Positions 23,353 to 31,738 of a DNA stretch of 37,235 nt are shown piece by piece. Position numbers and translations under genes: made by a program. Below the pieces are notes generated by a model that had not been told where the DNA came from, ran no database searches, and saw only the letters and a list, made by a program, of their open reading frames with translations. Origin of the DNA: a virus; the IMG/VR virus record IMGVR_UViG_3300034374_000801, positions 1-37,235 of that record; one strand, written 5' to 3'. The number at the start of each line of letters is the position of its first letter. The stretch's first letter is position 1.

Positions 23353-25038
23353 CTATACTCCACAAGAACCACCATGCTGCGTAATGTCGCAGATGTCATG
23401 CGTCTCTACACTCTCCTCAAACTCTTCACCAAGCTTGTCAACTGCTTCAGCGTATGAGACAGATGTTAGTGGCTGACCACCACGGCACCCATCAGGGTAC
23501 ACAGTAAAGCCACGTAGACGATGGGCATAAGATGCAAGGGTGTTAGCAAAGTCATCAACTGTATCTTCGTTGTTAAGTTTGCTTCCCCATGTTGGGATGT
23601 TAATCGTGGAAGAGATTGACATATCCACATAGTCCTGAACGTCAGCTTGGAAAGCCATACGGCGCTTGTAGTCCTGTGCAAGATCAAGTGCGGACTCAAT
23701 GTTGTTAGGGTCTACACCATGCACATCAATGATTTCCTGTGCAGCGGAGTCAACAACGTACTGGTAGTGCCACCTGTTCTGTCCTTTTAGATACCGCCGT
23801 TTATAGGCGACAGCAAATATAGGCTCAACACCAGTGGAAGTCCCAGCCAAAATGCCAATCGAACCCGTGGGGGCAATTGCTCTGTTAGCCACAGGACGGG
23901 AAACAGACATAGCATCAGCAAAGTCACGGCTAACACTATCAGAAACGCCTTTGTAGATTCCCAACCACTGATGCAATTCGGGAGTGACCTCATAACGGTA
24001 TCCTTTCTTAATCAGCCACTCGTGCATACCCATAAGGCCAAGGCCCAAGCGACGGTTCTTTTCACGTGTCTCATATACCTTGCTATAAGGCAGCTTGGCA
24101 CGTAGGGTTCCGCAAAGAAGGAACTTGGTTCCTAGCTCTACGATCTGAGTAAATTCTTCAAGGCTATCAATGCGGCCCATGTTAATGCTACCCAAGTTAC
24201 ACACGTCTGAGTCATCTTCAGATGTTACCTCAGTACAAGCATTGCGTAGCGTTTCATTCTCTTTATCAAAGAAGTTAAAAGAGAACCCCGGTTCGGCGGT
24301 TGATAGGGCTTGACGAACATTTGTCCGAAATACGCCACCTACTTCTCCTGTCTTCCAATAGTTAGTAAGCCATGCAGTGTCATAGTTGACAGAGATGTTT
24401 GTCATGTCCAGAGGGGCAATGTAGTTAAAGTCCTGCTCCTTTACCTGCCCAACGGTAAAGCCTGTGTTGCCTACGGGCATTTCATACCAGTTCTTAGCAG
24501 CAAGAAACTGTGTTACATCAGGGTGTTGCCAATTAAGACTGGCATAGATAGCTGACCTACGTGAGCCACCCTGCATGACACGACGACCAATCTCGTTAAT
24601 CATCTGCATCTTGGGGATAGGCCCACTGGAAAGACCGCCTGTGCCGTTAAGCACACGACCTTCTTCACGATACACAGAGTAGTCAACACCAATGCCCCCG
24701 CCTGTCATCAGGCAGGACTCAGCCTTCCAAGATAGGTTGGCCCAGTCTTCACGTGTGTCTTCTTCAGCACGTAGAAGGTAGCAGTTATTGAAGAACTTGT
24801 TGGGACGACCAGCATAATATAGGTAGCGTCCACCCGGAATGAACTTCAAGTCAGTAACCATACGCTTGAGTTCGTCCTTCTCATCTTGTGTCATGTAGTC
24901 TTGACACACATCGTCCACTAGAACATTAGCTAGTGCCGACCAAGTTTCACACCCATGATGGGCATACTTATGTTTGAAAATATCCTCACTGAACTTGGAT
25001 CGGAACATAGGGTTTTCGTTAGAGCGGAAATGAGGCAT
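23353..25038 (-). CDS. nrdJ: Class II ribonucleotide reductase, copy B
   Basis: 561 residues, the same length as copy A and the most similar pair in the window. All catalytic cysteines are kept: NNCYLL, NACTE, DVCNLGSIN and the two C-terminal cysteines (HDICDI and GSCGV). Differences cluster at residues 40-60 and other surface-looking positions, and the DNA is more GC-rich. It uses adenosylcobalamin, like copy A, so a host able to make or import B12 is implied. The gene begins three bases after the DUF3310 gene and ends five bases before MazG. Confidence 0.9.
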   Translation of the reverse strand: MPHFRSNENPMFRSKFSEDIFKHKYAHHGCETWSALANVLVDDVCQDYMTQDEKDELKRMVTDLKFIPGGRYLYYAGRPNKFFNNCYLLRAEEDTREDWANLSWKAESCLMTGGGIGVDYSVYREEGRVLNGTGGLSSGPIPKMQMINEIGRRVMQGGSRRSAIYASLNWQHPDVTQFLAAKNWYEMPVGNTGFTVGQVKEQDFNYIAPLDMTNISVNYDTAWLTNYWKTGEVGGVFRTNVRQALSTAEPGFSFNFFDKENETLRNACTEVTSEDDSDVCNLGSINMGRIDSLEEFTQIVELGTKFLLCGTLRAKLPYSKVYETREKNRRLGLGLMGMHEWLIKKGYRYEVTPELHQWLGIYKGVSDSVSRDFADAMSVSRPVANRAIAPTGSIGILAGTSTGVEPIFAVAYKRRYLKGQNRWHYQYVVDSAAQEIIDVHGVDPNNIESALDLAQDYKRRMAFQADVQDYVDMSISSTINIPTWGSKLNNEDTVDDFANTLASYAHRLRGFTVYPDGCRGGQPLTSVSYAEAVDKLGEEFEESVETHDICDITQHGGSCGV

Positions 25039-25041
25039 CAG

Positions 25042-25317
25042 CTACTCCTTTTCATTAGCGGTATCGTGGACATGAAGCATGATAATAGCATAGTGGATAA
25101 TCTTGAGCAAGTCCTTACGGTTCTTTCCATCCTTTTTTCCATACCTTTTCCAGTATTTCAATATGTTGCCCATACAAAATCCTTCGCCATAATCAGCATC
25201 AAGGATTGTGTCAGTTGCCTGATACTTACTAGACGCATAGTGCTGTGTATAAGTTGCGTCTACGTAGTCCTGAATCTCATCGAGATACAGGTTCTCATCG
25301 AACTTGTACTTTGTCAT
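25042..25317 (-). CDS. DUF3310 / T7 gp1.7-like protein, copy B
   Basis: 91 residues. It keeps HYAS, GEGFCMGNILKYWKRYGKKDG and DLLKIIHYA, aligned with copy A at 12625-12975 but with a shorter N-terminus (MTKYKFDENLYLDEI) and a shorter tail. The same family-based inference of a nucleotide kinase-like role applies, with the same uncertainty. It is located between the helical protein gene and nrdJ, exactly as in A. Confidence 0.65.
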   Translation of the reverse strand: MTKYKFDENLYLDEIQDYVDATYTQHYASSKYQATDTILDADYGEGFCMGNILKYWKRYGKKDGKNRKDLLKIIHYAIIMLHVHDTANEKE

Positions 25318-25325
25318 TGTTACCT

Positions 25326-25664
25326 CTAGATGTTTGACAAGATAGAGTTTATTTTCTTTCTTGTGTATTCAACTTCTTTGCTCCGTATAACCTTGTATGC
25401 AAAGCTTCTTGTGTAACCCGCATCAATACCTGCCATGTCACACACGGCTGTAAAGTCTTCAGAGGTTACGCCCACACTGGCAAAGAACCATGCTTGTGCA
25501 TGTGTCCTGTCCAGCTTGGCGCGTTCAGATTCATTTTTCGTTGATGGCTTAGACGCATCAAGCAACGCCTGTAAGATGACAGTCATAAACAGGATTCGTT
25601 CAGGTGACGATTGCTCCTGCATGTAGTCTTCAATCTCAATAAAGATGTCTGTCACTGCAGCCAT
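25326..25664 (-). CDS. Conserved helical phage protein, copy B
   Basis: 112 residues, starting MAAVTDIFIEIEDYM. The C-terminal half (WFFASVGVTSEDFTAVC, GIDAGYTRSFAYKV) is nearly the same as copy A. Overlap with the endonuclease gene is only 13 bases, a cleaner arrangement than in module A. Function unknown; a helix-turn-helix-like pattern is the only clue. Confidence 0.65.
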   Translation of the reverse strand: MAAVTDIFIEIEDYMQEQSSPERILFMTVILQALLDASKPSTKNESERAKLDRTHAQAWFFASVGVTSEDFTAVCDMAGIDAGYTRSFAYKVIRSKEVEYTRKKINSILSNI

Positions 25665-26065
25665 TCCTCTGGAATACCATCAGATAGTTTGCAGTACAGG
25701 AAGCCGTGCCTCTCGCACCATTGAGCATATGTCTTTCCATTTGGTGCTTTAGTTAGCTTCTTGTTTGGATTGTCAAACACAAAGCGTATGTCAAGATGTG
25801 GGTGTGCCTCTTTAATCCGTAGATGTTTTGCCCTATCGTGAGCCTTGAACCATCCTTTGACTTCAAGATATACTCCATTTGGTAACAGAAAGTCAGGTGT
25901 ATATTTTCTTGTTGCAACGACAGGATACTCAATACGCTCTGTCTCGTACTTGATGGCAACCCCAAGCATAAGAAGGTACTCAGCTACAGTTACCTCTGAA
26001 CCCGATCTAAACTTCTTATTTTTTAGACCTCTTTTTGAAGACCGCTTCGCAGGTTTTCTTGGCAT
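25652..26065 (-). CDS. T7 endonuclease I-like resolvase, copy B
   Basis: 137 residues. Catalytic set E24 (RSGSE), D58 (YTPDFLLP), E68-V-K70 (LEVKGWF), then KTYAQWCERHG. It has a basic N-terminal extension of about 15 residues (MPRKPAKRSSKRG) missing in copy A, and it stops at WLQ where copy A runs on. Both are likely active junction resolvases. The start overlaps the exonuclease stop by one base. Confidence 0.82.
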   Translation of the reverse strand: MPRKPAKRSSKRGLKNKKFRSGSEVTVAEYLLMLGVAIKYETERIEYPVVATRKYTPDFLLPNGVYLEVKGWFKAHDRAKHLRIKEAHPHLDIRFVFDNPNKKLTKAPNGKTYAQWCERHGFLYCKLSDGIPEEWLQ

Positions 26066-26931
26066 TAGTCGAGACTATCCAAAGAAATTTCCTCAACGTC
26101 AGAAAGCTTTTGAGTTTGGGTAAGATAGCGGATACCGTTTGAATAGTTGAAGGCGCGAAGTCCTTGACCGTTGTTAGCATCACTCCAACAAGTTCTTTTA
26201 AAAGAACAATATACGCAGCCAGTATCAAGGCGACGATTGCCAGATTTGCCATCAGGAACATCGCTATAACACCTACTGGGAGGAGTGCTATGTCCAACAA
26301 CTCCACGAACTTTTTCAATCCGTTCTTCAGCATTAATCATCTCCAGATCATGTATGGGCAGGTAGGCAATCTCACCATTGGATTTATCAATGGCAAGAAA
26401 CCCTGCCTCTTTCGCGTTCTCTGCTTTGGCATAGGAAGAAATCTGTGCGATGTATCCGAAAGGGTCATCACCTGAAAGGTGTCCGTACTTAAACTTCCTA
26501 AACCCAAAGGGTGATGCACTCTTGAAGTCAACGAGTGTGCCGTCGATCTTACCATCAATGTGTCCTAGCACACCGTTGACCTCAACCTCCTTCTGTTCAT
26601 CCGTTACTTCATGTCCTGATGTACGAGTGAGTAGAACAAGTAGTGCTTCAAGAATATCTCCAAACAAAAATTTAATACGGGTGCTTGAAGAAAGTGTCTC
26701 CTGTGGGGCTTGGTTTATTTCATACCAAATCTTACGATCAGGTTGCCCCACAAGAGACAGTCTTAGGTTGGCCTTTCTGTCGCGCTTCTCTTCAATGGAT
26801 CGACGCACTGACATACTGACCTGCTCAATGAAGGCTTCCATGTCAGCATCTGATACCACACGCTCGTTCTCATCGGAGAACAAACTGTATATATCTTCAA
26901 CCACGGTTTCAATGGACTTATGTTCTGACAT
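26065..26931 (-). CDS. PD-(D/E)XK exonuclease (RecB/Cas4-like), copy B
   Basis: 288 residues aligned along their length with copy A. The nuclease core (FLFGDILEALL, GHIDGKIDG, VDFKSASPFG) and the cysteine cluster GCVYCSFKRTC, plus the earlier RCYSD, are all present, so a metal cluster is likely in both. The ATG has agaaaggtata before it, the same ribosome site as the 78-aa gene of module A, and the conserved hairpin lies 22 bases upstream. Role as for copy A: a T7 gp6-like function in DNA breakdown or recombination. Confidence 0.75.
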   Translation of the reverse strand: MSEHKSIETVVEDIYSLFSDENERVVSDADMEAFIEQVSMSVRRSIEEKRDRKANLRLSLVGQPDRKIWYEINQAPQETLSSSTRIKFLFGDILEALLVLLTRTSGHEVTDEQKEVEVNGVLGHIDGKIDGTLVDFKSASPFGFRKFKYGHLSGDDPFGYIAQISSYAKAENAKEAGFLAIDKSNGEIAYLPIHDLEMINAEERIEKVRGVVGHSTPPSRCYSDVPDGKSGNRRLDTGCVYCSFKRTCWSDANNGQGLRAFNYSNGIRYLTQTQKLSDVEEISLDSLD

Positions 26932-26953
26932 GGTATACCTTTCTTTTTGTTAA

Positions 26954-26978
26954 GGCTTGGTCCCGCCCTCTCCAAGCC
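26954..26978 (-). promoter_or_regulatory. Conserved hairpin with pyrimidine loop, copy B
   Basis: ggcttgg (26954-26960) and ccaagcc (26972-26978) pair perfectly around the loop tcccgccctct. Compared with copy A, the stem sequence is different but still fully paired, while TCCC and CCCTC in the loop are kept. It sits between ssb and the exonuclease gene. It lacks a T-run, so it is not an ordinary terminator. Confidence 0.6.
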
Positions 26979-27026
26979 GGTGTGCTGCTCTATATCGTGA
27001 CCGCATCCCCGTGAATGTTCTATCTC

Positions 27027-27497
27027 TTAGAAAGGAACATCTTCAGAGATAGTTGTGTCGTGCTTGTAGCCGCCATCAACGACAGGCAGAGCATCTTCAG
27101 CTTTGCTGCCGCTGTATTCTACAAGATCGACAACCTGTACAACCTGAAGGTCTGCACTCTTACCTGCACGACCTTGGTATGTGTACTCATAAGGCTTGTA
27201 CATTACATTCACCTTACTGCCGTTACCAATCAGTGTATCCTTGATTGGGTTCTTCTCACTGTCAACAACAGACGGTGGCTGGTTGTTATCGCCACGAGCG
27301 TTACGAACCTTACGCTTGATCGTGATAAAGTTACCACGATCATCTCCCTTGTTCTTGACGTTAAGACCGTCGCCCTGAACCTTGGATAGATTGTCATCGT
27401 CTAGGCATACGTCAATTTGCCACACACCATCTGCATCAAACGTGGTGTTAGGGGTTACAACTGATGCCCAGTATGCGGTTCCAGAAATTACAGTCAT
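27027..27497 (-). CDS. ssDNA-binding protein, T7 gp2.5-like, copy B
   Basis: 156 residues. The start AYWASVVTPNTTFDADGVWQ, the central NKGDDRGNFITIKRKV and the acidic C-terminal EDVPF agree with copy A and with the gp2.5 design of OB fold plus acidic-aromatic tail. An aaggaga ribosome site precedes the ATG, itself preceded by a small gccac/gtggc hairpin and a strong promoter at 27549-27577. Confidence 0.8.
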   Translation of the reverse strand: MTVISGTAYWASVVTPNTTFDADGVWQIDVCLDDDNLSKVQGDGLNVKNKGDDRGNFITIKRKVRNARGDNNQPPSVVDSEKNPIKDTLIGNGSKVNVMYKPYEYTYQGRAGKSADLQVVQVVDLVEYSGSKAEDALPVVDGGYKHDTTISEDVPF

Positions 27498-27548
27498 TTA
27501 CTTTCTCCTTTGCAGTGCCACTCAACGGTGGCTGTTGATGAGGTATAC

Positions 27549-27577
27549 ATAGTACTCGTTGTGTTTAGGGGTGTCAA
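27549..27577 (-). promoter_or_regulatory. sigma70-like promoter before ssb, copy B
   Basis: On the minus strand, TTGACA, 17 bases, TACTAT: a full -35 box, ideal spacing and a good -10 box. The expected start is about 45 bases upstream of the ssb ATG. The position is conserved with module A. No phage RNA polymerase gene is in the window, so use of the host sigma70 enzyme is plausible. Confidence 0.72.
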
Positions 27578-27587
27578 CAGTTTTTTT

Positions 27588-27785
27588 TCAACCGTCGAAT
27601 TTTGATTCATGTTCTCTCATGTTTTTTTCTCCAGTGAAGAACAGGTCGTACTGTGAGTGGTAGTCGTCGTCATCATCACGAGTACGCCTCTTGTTCTTCA
27701 TGTATGTCTTCAGGTTAAGGATCGTGTTAAACCATATGCCAATTAGCACGAGCGTCTCCACGGTTAGGATTAGGTATGACATCAC
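27588..27785 (-). CDS. Small single-span membrane protein, module B
   Basis: 65 residues. One transmembrane segment at residues about 4-24, a basic stretch (KNKRRTR) on its inner side, then a run of five Asp and a polar tail. Topology by the positive-inside rule puts the long tail in the cytoplasm. The start overlaps the upstream gene by four bases. Absent in module A. Function unknown. Confidence 0.55.
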   Translation of the reverse strand: MMSYLILTVETLVLIGIWFNTILNLKTYMKNKRRTRDDDDDYHSQYDLFFTGEKNMREHESKFDG

Positions 27786-28276
27786 TGTATCTCAGGCTTA
27801 GTCATTGGTTTCTCCAGTCGGTTGATAGCCATGTTGTAACAATCCGCACGGACGATAAACCCATTGTCACCATCCTGTTCCCCACGACGAAGGAACCGTG
27901 CGTCTTTAATATACTTCTTCTTGTCGTAATGCCCTAGTACCCATGCCTTGCTGTTGTCGTAGTGGACACGACAAAAAATGTAGATGTTACAATTCTGTCG
28001 TGTATTAAAGTTTGCCACTGAACAATCGTAGTAGTTCTTTGGGGCAGTGCTGGTTCGCTTTGTCTTGACATCAGCGGTGCGTCCATCAGGTAGAACCATG
28101 TCGTACTCGTAGGTATGGCTGATCTCGCCGCCGTAGATACGTTGTGCAGCGATCTCACCAAGGAATCCGGCAATGTTGCCACCACCATGTTCAATGGAGT
28201 TGTTAAGCTTTCCCATATCGGCAGACCTTTTAGCTGCTATGGTGCGATCTTCGTCTGTGAGTTCCACAATCTGCAT
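27782..28276 (-). CDS. PD-(D/E)XK-like protein between ssb and polymerase, B
   Basis: 164 residues. The catalytic-looking set is E41 (GFLGEIAAQR), D59 (YEYDMVLPDG) and D69-V-K71 (ADVKTKR), typical of the PD-(D/E)XK nuclease fold. The ATG overlaps the polymerase stop (TGATG). The 189-aa protein in the same slot of module A shows the same three-part motif but a different sequence elsewhere. An endonuclease helping replication or host DNA breakdown is a reasonable guess. Confidence 0.58.
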   Translation of the reverse strand: MQIVELTDEDRTIAAKRSADMGKLNNSIEHGGGNIAGFLGEIAAQRIYGGEISHTYEYDMVLPDGRTADVKTKRTSTAPKNYYDCSVANFNTRQNCNIYIFCRVHYDNSKAWVLGHYDKKKYIKDARFLRRGEQDGDNGFIVRADCYNMAINRLEKPMTKPEIQ

Positions 28277-30003
28277 CAGTGTGTCTCGCTCCAGTTGCGT
28301 CCTATTTTGTATTCACTGTCCAAGGGACAACGAACCTTGAGAATTTTTTCAGTTTCTTTCATAGCTTTCTTGGTGATCTCACCAAACTTTTCAGCATGTT
28401 CACGTTTGACATCGAACTGATACTCGTCGTGGATACTGGCAACAAGGTTGGCATCTAGCTTCTCTTGCTTTGCCGTCTTCACGATCTGTATCAGCCACTG
28501 CTTACATATAACAGCACCTGCTCCTTGGATCAAGAGGTTAAGTGCAGAGTGTGCGGACCTGACCTTGAGCCTACGCCCATCAAGTCCCGGTACGTAACCT
28601 CGCTGTGCTGCCTGTTCAACACGTTGGCGTAGTGTCTTAAGTGCAGGTACGTTGGAAAGGAACTGGTCAATCAATCGTTGCCCATCCTTTGCTGTACCTC
28701 CTACCACACTACCAATCTTGGCAGCACCTGCACCATAGATAAACGCATAGATAAACGTCTTCGCTTGGTCACGTGTCTCCAGCCCTGCGGCGTTCTGGTT
28801 GGCGGTGTGAATGTCACCGTTGACAACCTCGTTGATAAACGCTTTGTCATTCAGGTAGTGGGCAAGTCCACGTAACTCAAGCGAACTCGCGTCACAACCT
28901 ACCAGAACTCTGTCAGGCGCTGAAGCAATCCAACACTCTCGACACTCCTTACCAAACTCAGAGTAGGAGGCAGGAACCTGTGCCATGTTAGGTGCATGGT
29001 GTGCCATACGCCCACTGACTGCCTTGAGTGTAAGCACCCTACCGTGGACCCTACCATCGTCATCATAGTAGTTGATCCACTGCTTGATCTGTGACACACG
29101 CTTCTGCAGTAGCAGGTAACGTGCAATCAACTGTGCTTCAGGGATGTCCACATGCTTGAGAACTCCTTCATCTACGATAGGGTGTCCCTTCTCTGTGAAC
29201 TTGGTAGGCTTCCAGCCACGATGCTGTAGGTGGCGTACAATCTGCTGCCTACTAGCAAGGTTAAACTGTGGGAAGTCAACCACTGAATGTTCACCACCAG
29301 CAAACGGCCAGTCATCACCTAGATGTGATAGCCCAATCTTGGATAGTGATCCATCCTTCTTAATCTTGGGAGAAACCTCTTTGATAAAGGTGGGAAGAGG
29401 ATAGAAGGCTTCCTGTACCTGTAACTCAATCTCACCTGCCATGTCAGAGAGGCGTGACATAAGTGCCATTGCCTTGGGCATGTCAAGTGTAAAGCCGTTC
29501 TTCTGTTGCCTGTCAATCAGGAACCTGATCGTGTGTTCCATCCTGACACTCTCATCGCTGAAGTTTCGTAACTCATTCTGGAGTGTGGCATACACTCTTG
29601 TCGTCAACTCCACATCGTTGATGCAATACTTTACCATCTCGTCTGAGCAATGGGACCAGTCATTGAACTCCGTTTTAGGGAAGCCAAGTGTCTGGCCCCA
29701 TGCGTCAAGCGAGTGACCGTTATCACGCATTGGGTTTGTGATCTGCGACATAATCATTGTGTCTTCGATCTGGTCTACTGATATACGTGTGCCAGTCAGA
29801 CGGTTCAGGGCGGGTGCATCAAAGCTGATACCATTGTGCATCACGTAGCTTGTGATGTTTTGCTTGGCAAAGCTGGGCCAGTTGTTAATGCACTCACCCT
29901 CTCTAAAGGTGTGAACCTTTCCCGTCTCGACATTCTTTGCAACGATGCAGTGAATGGTGGACGGCTGTAATGAGTCAGCTTCAATGTCCACCACGTGTTT
30001 CAT
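28276..30003 (-). CDS. DNA polymerase, family A (T7-like), copy B
   Basis: 575 residues. Exonuclease motifs VDIEADS at the start, MHNGISFDAPALNR and YCINDVELTT; polymerase motifs DASSLELRGL, DQAKTFIYAFIYGAG and ASIHDEYQF. All acidic catalytic residues are kept. Compared with copy A it carries an extra segment near residues 205-240 (through KKDGSLSKIGLSHLGDDWP) in the region leading into the polymerase domain. The palm domains are similar; the N-terminal exonuclease parts are more different. It follows the primase-helicase gene with no gap. Both copies should be functional polymerases. Confidence 0.92.
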   Translation of the reverse strand: MKHVVDIEADSLQPSTIHCIVAKNVETGKVHTFREGECINNWPSFAKQNITSYVMHNGISFDAPALNRLTGTRISVDQIEDTMIMSQITNPMRDNGHSLDAWGQTLGFPKTEFNDWSHCSDEMVKYCINDVELTTRVYATLQNELRNFSDESVRMEHTIRFLIDRQQKNGFTLDMPKAMALMSRLSDMAGEIELQVQEAFYPLPTFIKEVSPKIKKDGSLSKIGLSHLGDDWPFAGGEHSVVDFPQFNLASRQQIVRHLQHRGWKPTKFTEKGHPIVDEGVLKHVDIPEAQLIARYLLLQKRVSQIKQWINYYDDDGRVHGRVLTLKAVSGRMAHHAPNMAQVPASYSEFGKECRECWIASAPDRVLVGCDASSLELRGLAHYLNDKAFINEVVNGDIHTANQNAAGLETRDQAKTFIYAFIYGAGAAKIGSVVGGTAKDGQRLIDQFLSNVPALKTLRQRVEQAAQRGYVPGLDGRRLKVRSAHSALNLLIQGAGAVICKQWLIQIVKTAKQEKLDANLVASIHDEYQFDVKREHAEKFGEITKKAMKETEKILKVRCPLDSEYKIGRNWSETH

Positions 30004-31692
30004 TTAGATAGTCTCCGCTGTAATGTCCATCTGCTTGGGTTGATCTGGGTTGTCACCAAGGTTCTCGACCTCGTGCAACCTGCCTGTCTCACGATTGAAG
30101 TACAGGTGACATGCAACCCCTGTTTCTCCAGCGTATCTGTTCTTGAGTACGCGAATGGTAGTTGTGTTTGCAGCATTTTCATCCTCTGCTTGTTGGTCAC
30201 GCTCCATTGCAACCACTGCATCCGATAGCTGTGCGATTGCTTGTGAGCCACGTAGATGTGACAAGCTTACAGCTTTTCCATCCTCATGTCCACGGTCTGA
30301 TCCTGATGACCGTCGAAGGTGGCTGACAAGTATCAACGCGCAGCGTGTCTCCTCAACCAGTGATCGTAGCTTAGTCATAAGCTGGTCGATGTTACGTCGC
30401 TCGTCCTCACCCTCAAGACCTGACACAAGGATAGACAGGTGATCTAGGAACACCCACTTGCAGTCAAGTATCTTGACCATATACCGTACACGGTTGAGGA
30501 TTTCAGTTGTTCCAAGAGAACCAAAGTGATCGAAGGCATAGAAGCGACGGGTTCCGATTGTCTCCTTCTCCCATGCTCGTAGCTGGTCTTCAGGAAACTG
30601 GTCACGAACCTCACGAATGTACAGCCGTTGGTTAGCCTCGACCGACATGAGGTGGAAGACTGTGCTGCGAGTGTTCTCTTCCAGAGAGATAACACCAATG
30701 TTGTCATTGGTACTCTTGAGTACATGGTGCATCAGTTCACGCATAACACTGGACTTACCTGTGCCAGTACCTGCTGTAAGTGTGACAAGCTCCCCAGTAC
30801 GGATGCCGTACAGCAGATTGTTCAGACCCTCGAACGGGTACATGCAAGTTTGAGATTGGTCCTCGTCGTACAATGTCTCTGACATATCAGCAAGGTTGAT
30901 GATCCCTGCTGGTGTATAGGGCTGTGCGTTCCACCATGCACGAGTGAACTCTTCAGTCTTGTTCTGCTGTAGATACTCGTTGGCATCCTTCAGTGTCAGC
31001 TTTGCAATCTTACACTTGTTGGGTTCAAACAACTCAGCAACTGCTGATGCTGCCTCGCGTCCGGGCTTGTCATTGTCAAAGCAAAGCACGACAGTCTCAA
31101 AGGAATTGAGGAAGTCAAAGTTTGCCTTCACGTCCTTGACTGCTCCTTGTGCACCAGTCTTGACTGACACACACGGCCACTTGCTACCCGTCATCTGGAA
31201 GACTGACATCGCATCAATCTCTCCTTCAGTCACGGTGATATACTTACCACCACCACTGAATAGCTGCTGCCCAAACAGTCGGGCTGACGTGAACTGGCCC
31301 TCAATGTAGAAGTCCTTCTTCTCACAGAGGCGTGTCTTGTAGGCGAGGAGGTTGCCGTCAGCATCGTGGTACGGATAGAAGTGTTTCTCGATACCGTTGC
31401 TACCAATGGTTGCGGTTACACCATACTTGTTGGCAGTGTTCTGCGTGACGTTACGATCTGTCAACGCCATGTTGTTGCCACGAAATGCCTGTGACAAAGG
31501 CTGTGTCTTGTTGTTTTGATATGCGGTCACTTCCATATCGGTGTCCTTATCTTTTCGCTTGTGATAGTTGCAGGAAAAGCAATGTCCATGCCCATCGTCA
31601 TACTCAATGTACGCATCACTTGACGTACATGAAGGACAGGGGCCACGCTTTACCTCTTTGGTTTCAGGAAAATCATCAGTCATCGGCAGCAT
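30004..31692 (-). CDS. Primase-helicase, T7 gp4-like, copy B
   Basis: 562 residues. Zinc finger C19/C22 and C38/C41 (GPCPSC, HCFSC), TOPRIM VTEGEIDAMS and CFDNDKPGR, Walker A AGTGTGKS, Walker B WVFLDHLSIL, and HLRGSQAIAQLSDA. The C-terminus (MDITAETI) lacks the terminal aromatic found in copy A. The ATG at 31692 overlaps the TATAAT of a consensus promoter; an in-frame ATG three codons later could serve a transcript starting there. Same partners as in module A. Confidence 0.92.
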   Translation of the reverse strand: MLPMTDDFPETKEVKRGPCPSCTSSDAYIEYDDGHGHCFSCNYHKRKDKDTDMEVTAYQNNKTQPLSQAFRGNNMALTDRNVTQNTANKYGVTATIGSNGIEKHFYPYHDADGNLLAYKTRLCEKKDFYIEGQFTSARLFGQQLFSGGGKYITVTEGEIDAMSVFQMTGSKWPCVSVKTGAQGAVKDVKANFDFLNSFETVVLCFDNDKPGREAASAVAELFEPNKCKIAKLTLKDANEYLQQNKTEEFTRAWWNAQPYTPAGIINLADMSETLYDEDQSQTCMYPFEGLNNLLYGIRTGELVTLTAGTGTGKSSVMRELMHHVLKSTNDNIGVISLEENTRSTVFHLMSVEANQRLYIREVRDQFPEDQLRAWEKETIGTRRFYAFDHFGSLGTTEILNRVRYMVKILDCKWVFLDHLSILVSGLEGEDERRNIDQLMTKLRSLVEETRCALILVSHLRRSSGSDRGHEDGKAVSLSHLRGSQAIAQLSDAVVAMERDQQAEDENAANTTTIRVLKNRYAGETGVACHLYFNRETGRLHEVENLGDNPDQPKQMDITAETI

Positions 31693-31718
31693 TATACACC
31701 TTTCATGCTGGTTGTCAA
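31691..31718 (-). promoter_or_regulatory. Consensus sigma70 promoter overlapping primase-helicase start
   Basis: On the minus strand, TTGACA, 16 bases, TATAAT, both boxes perfect. The -10 box runs into the annotated ATG, so its transcript would begin at about the fourth codon, near a second ATG, and would be almost leaderless. The stretch aaaggtg in the spacer could instead serve as ribosome site for readthrough mRNA. Confidence 0.55.
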
Positions 31719-31738
31719 TGTAAGATAAACATCCAAAT

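Noticed and set aside
23349-23399. Upstream ATG for the MazG gene
   Set aside because: It lies within the nrdJ 3' end, has no ribosome site, and adds residues that only mirror nrdJ codons; ATG 23348 has taggagt.
10936-25038. Recent tandem duplication as the origin of the two modules
   Set aside because: The copies differ in base composition, gene content and many residues, so they come from separate lineages rather than from a fresh copy.
28678-28875. Plus-strand frames opposite the polymerase and helicase genes
   Set aside because: They are shadows of well-supported minus-strand genes, without ribosome sites or recognisable domains.
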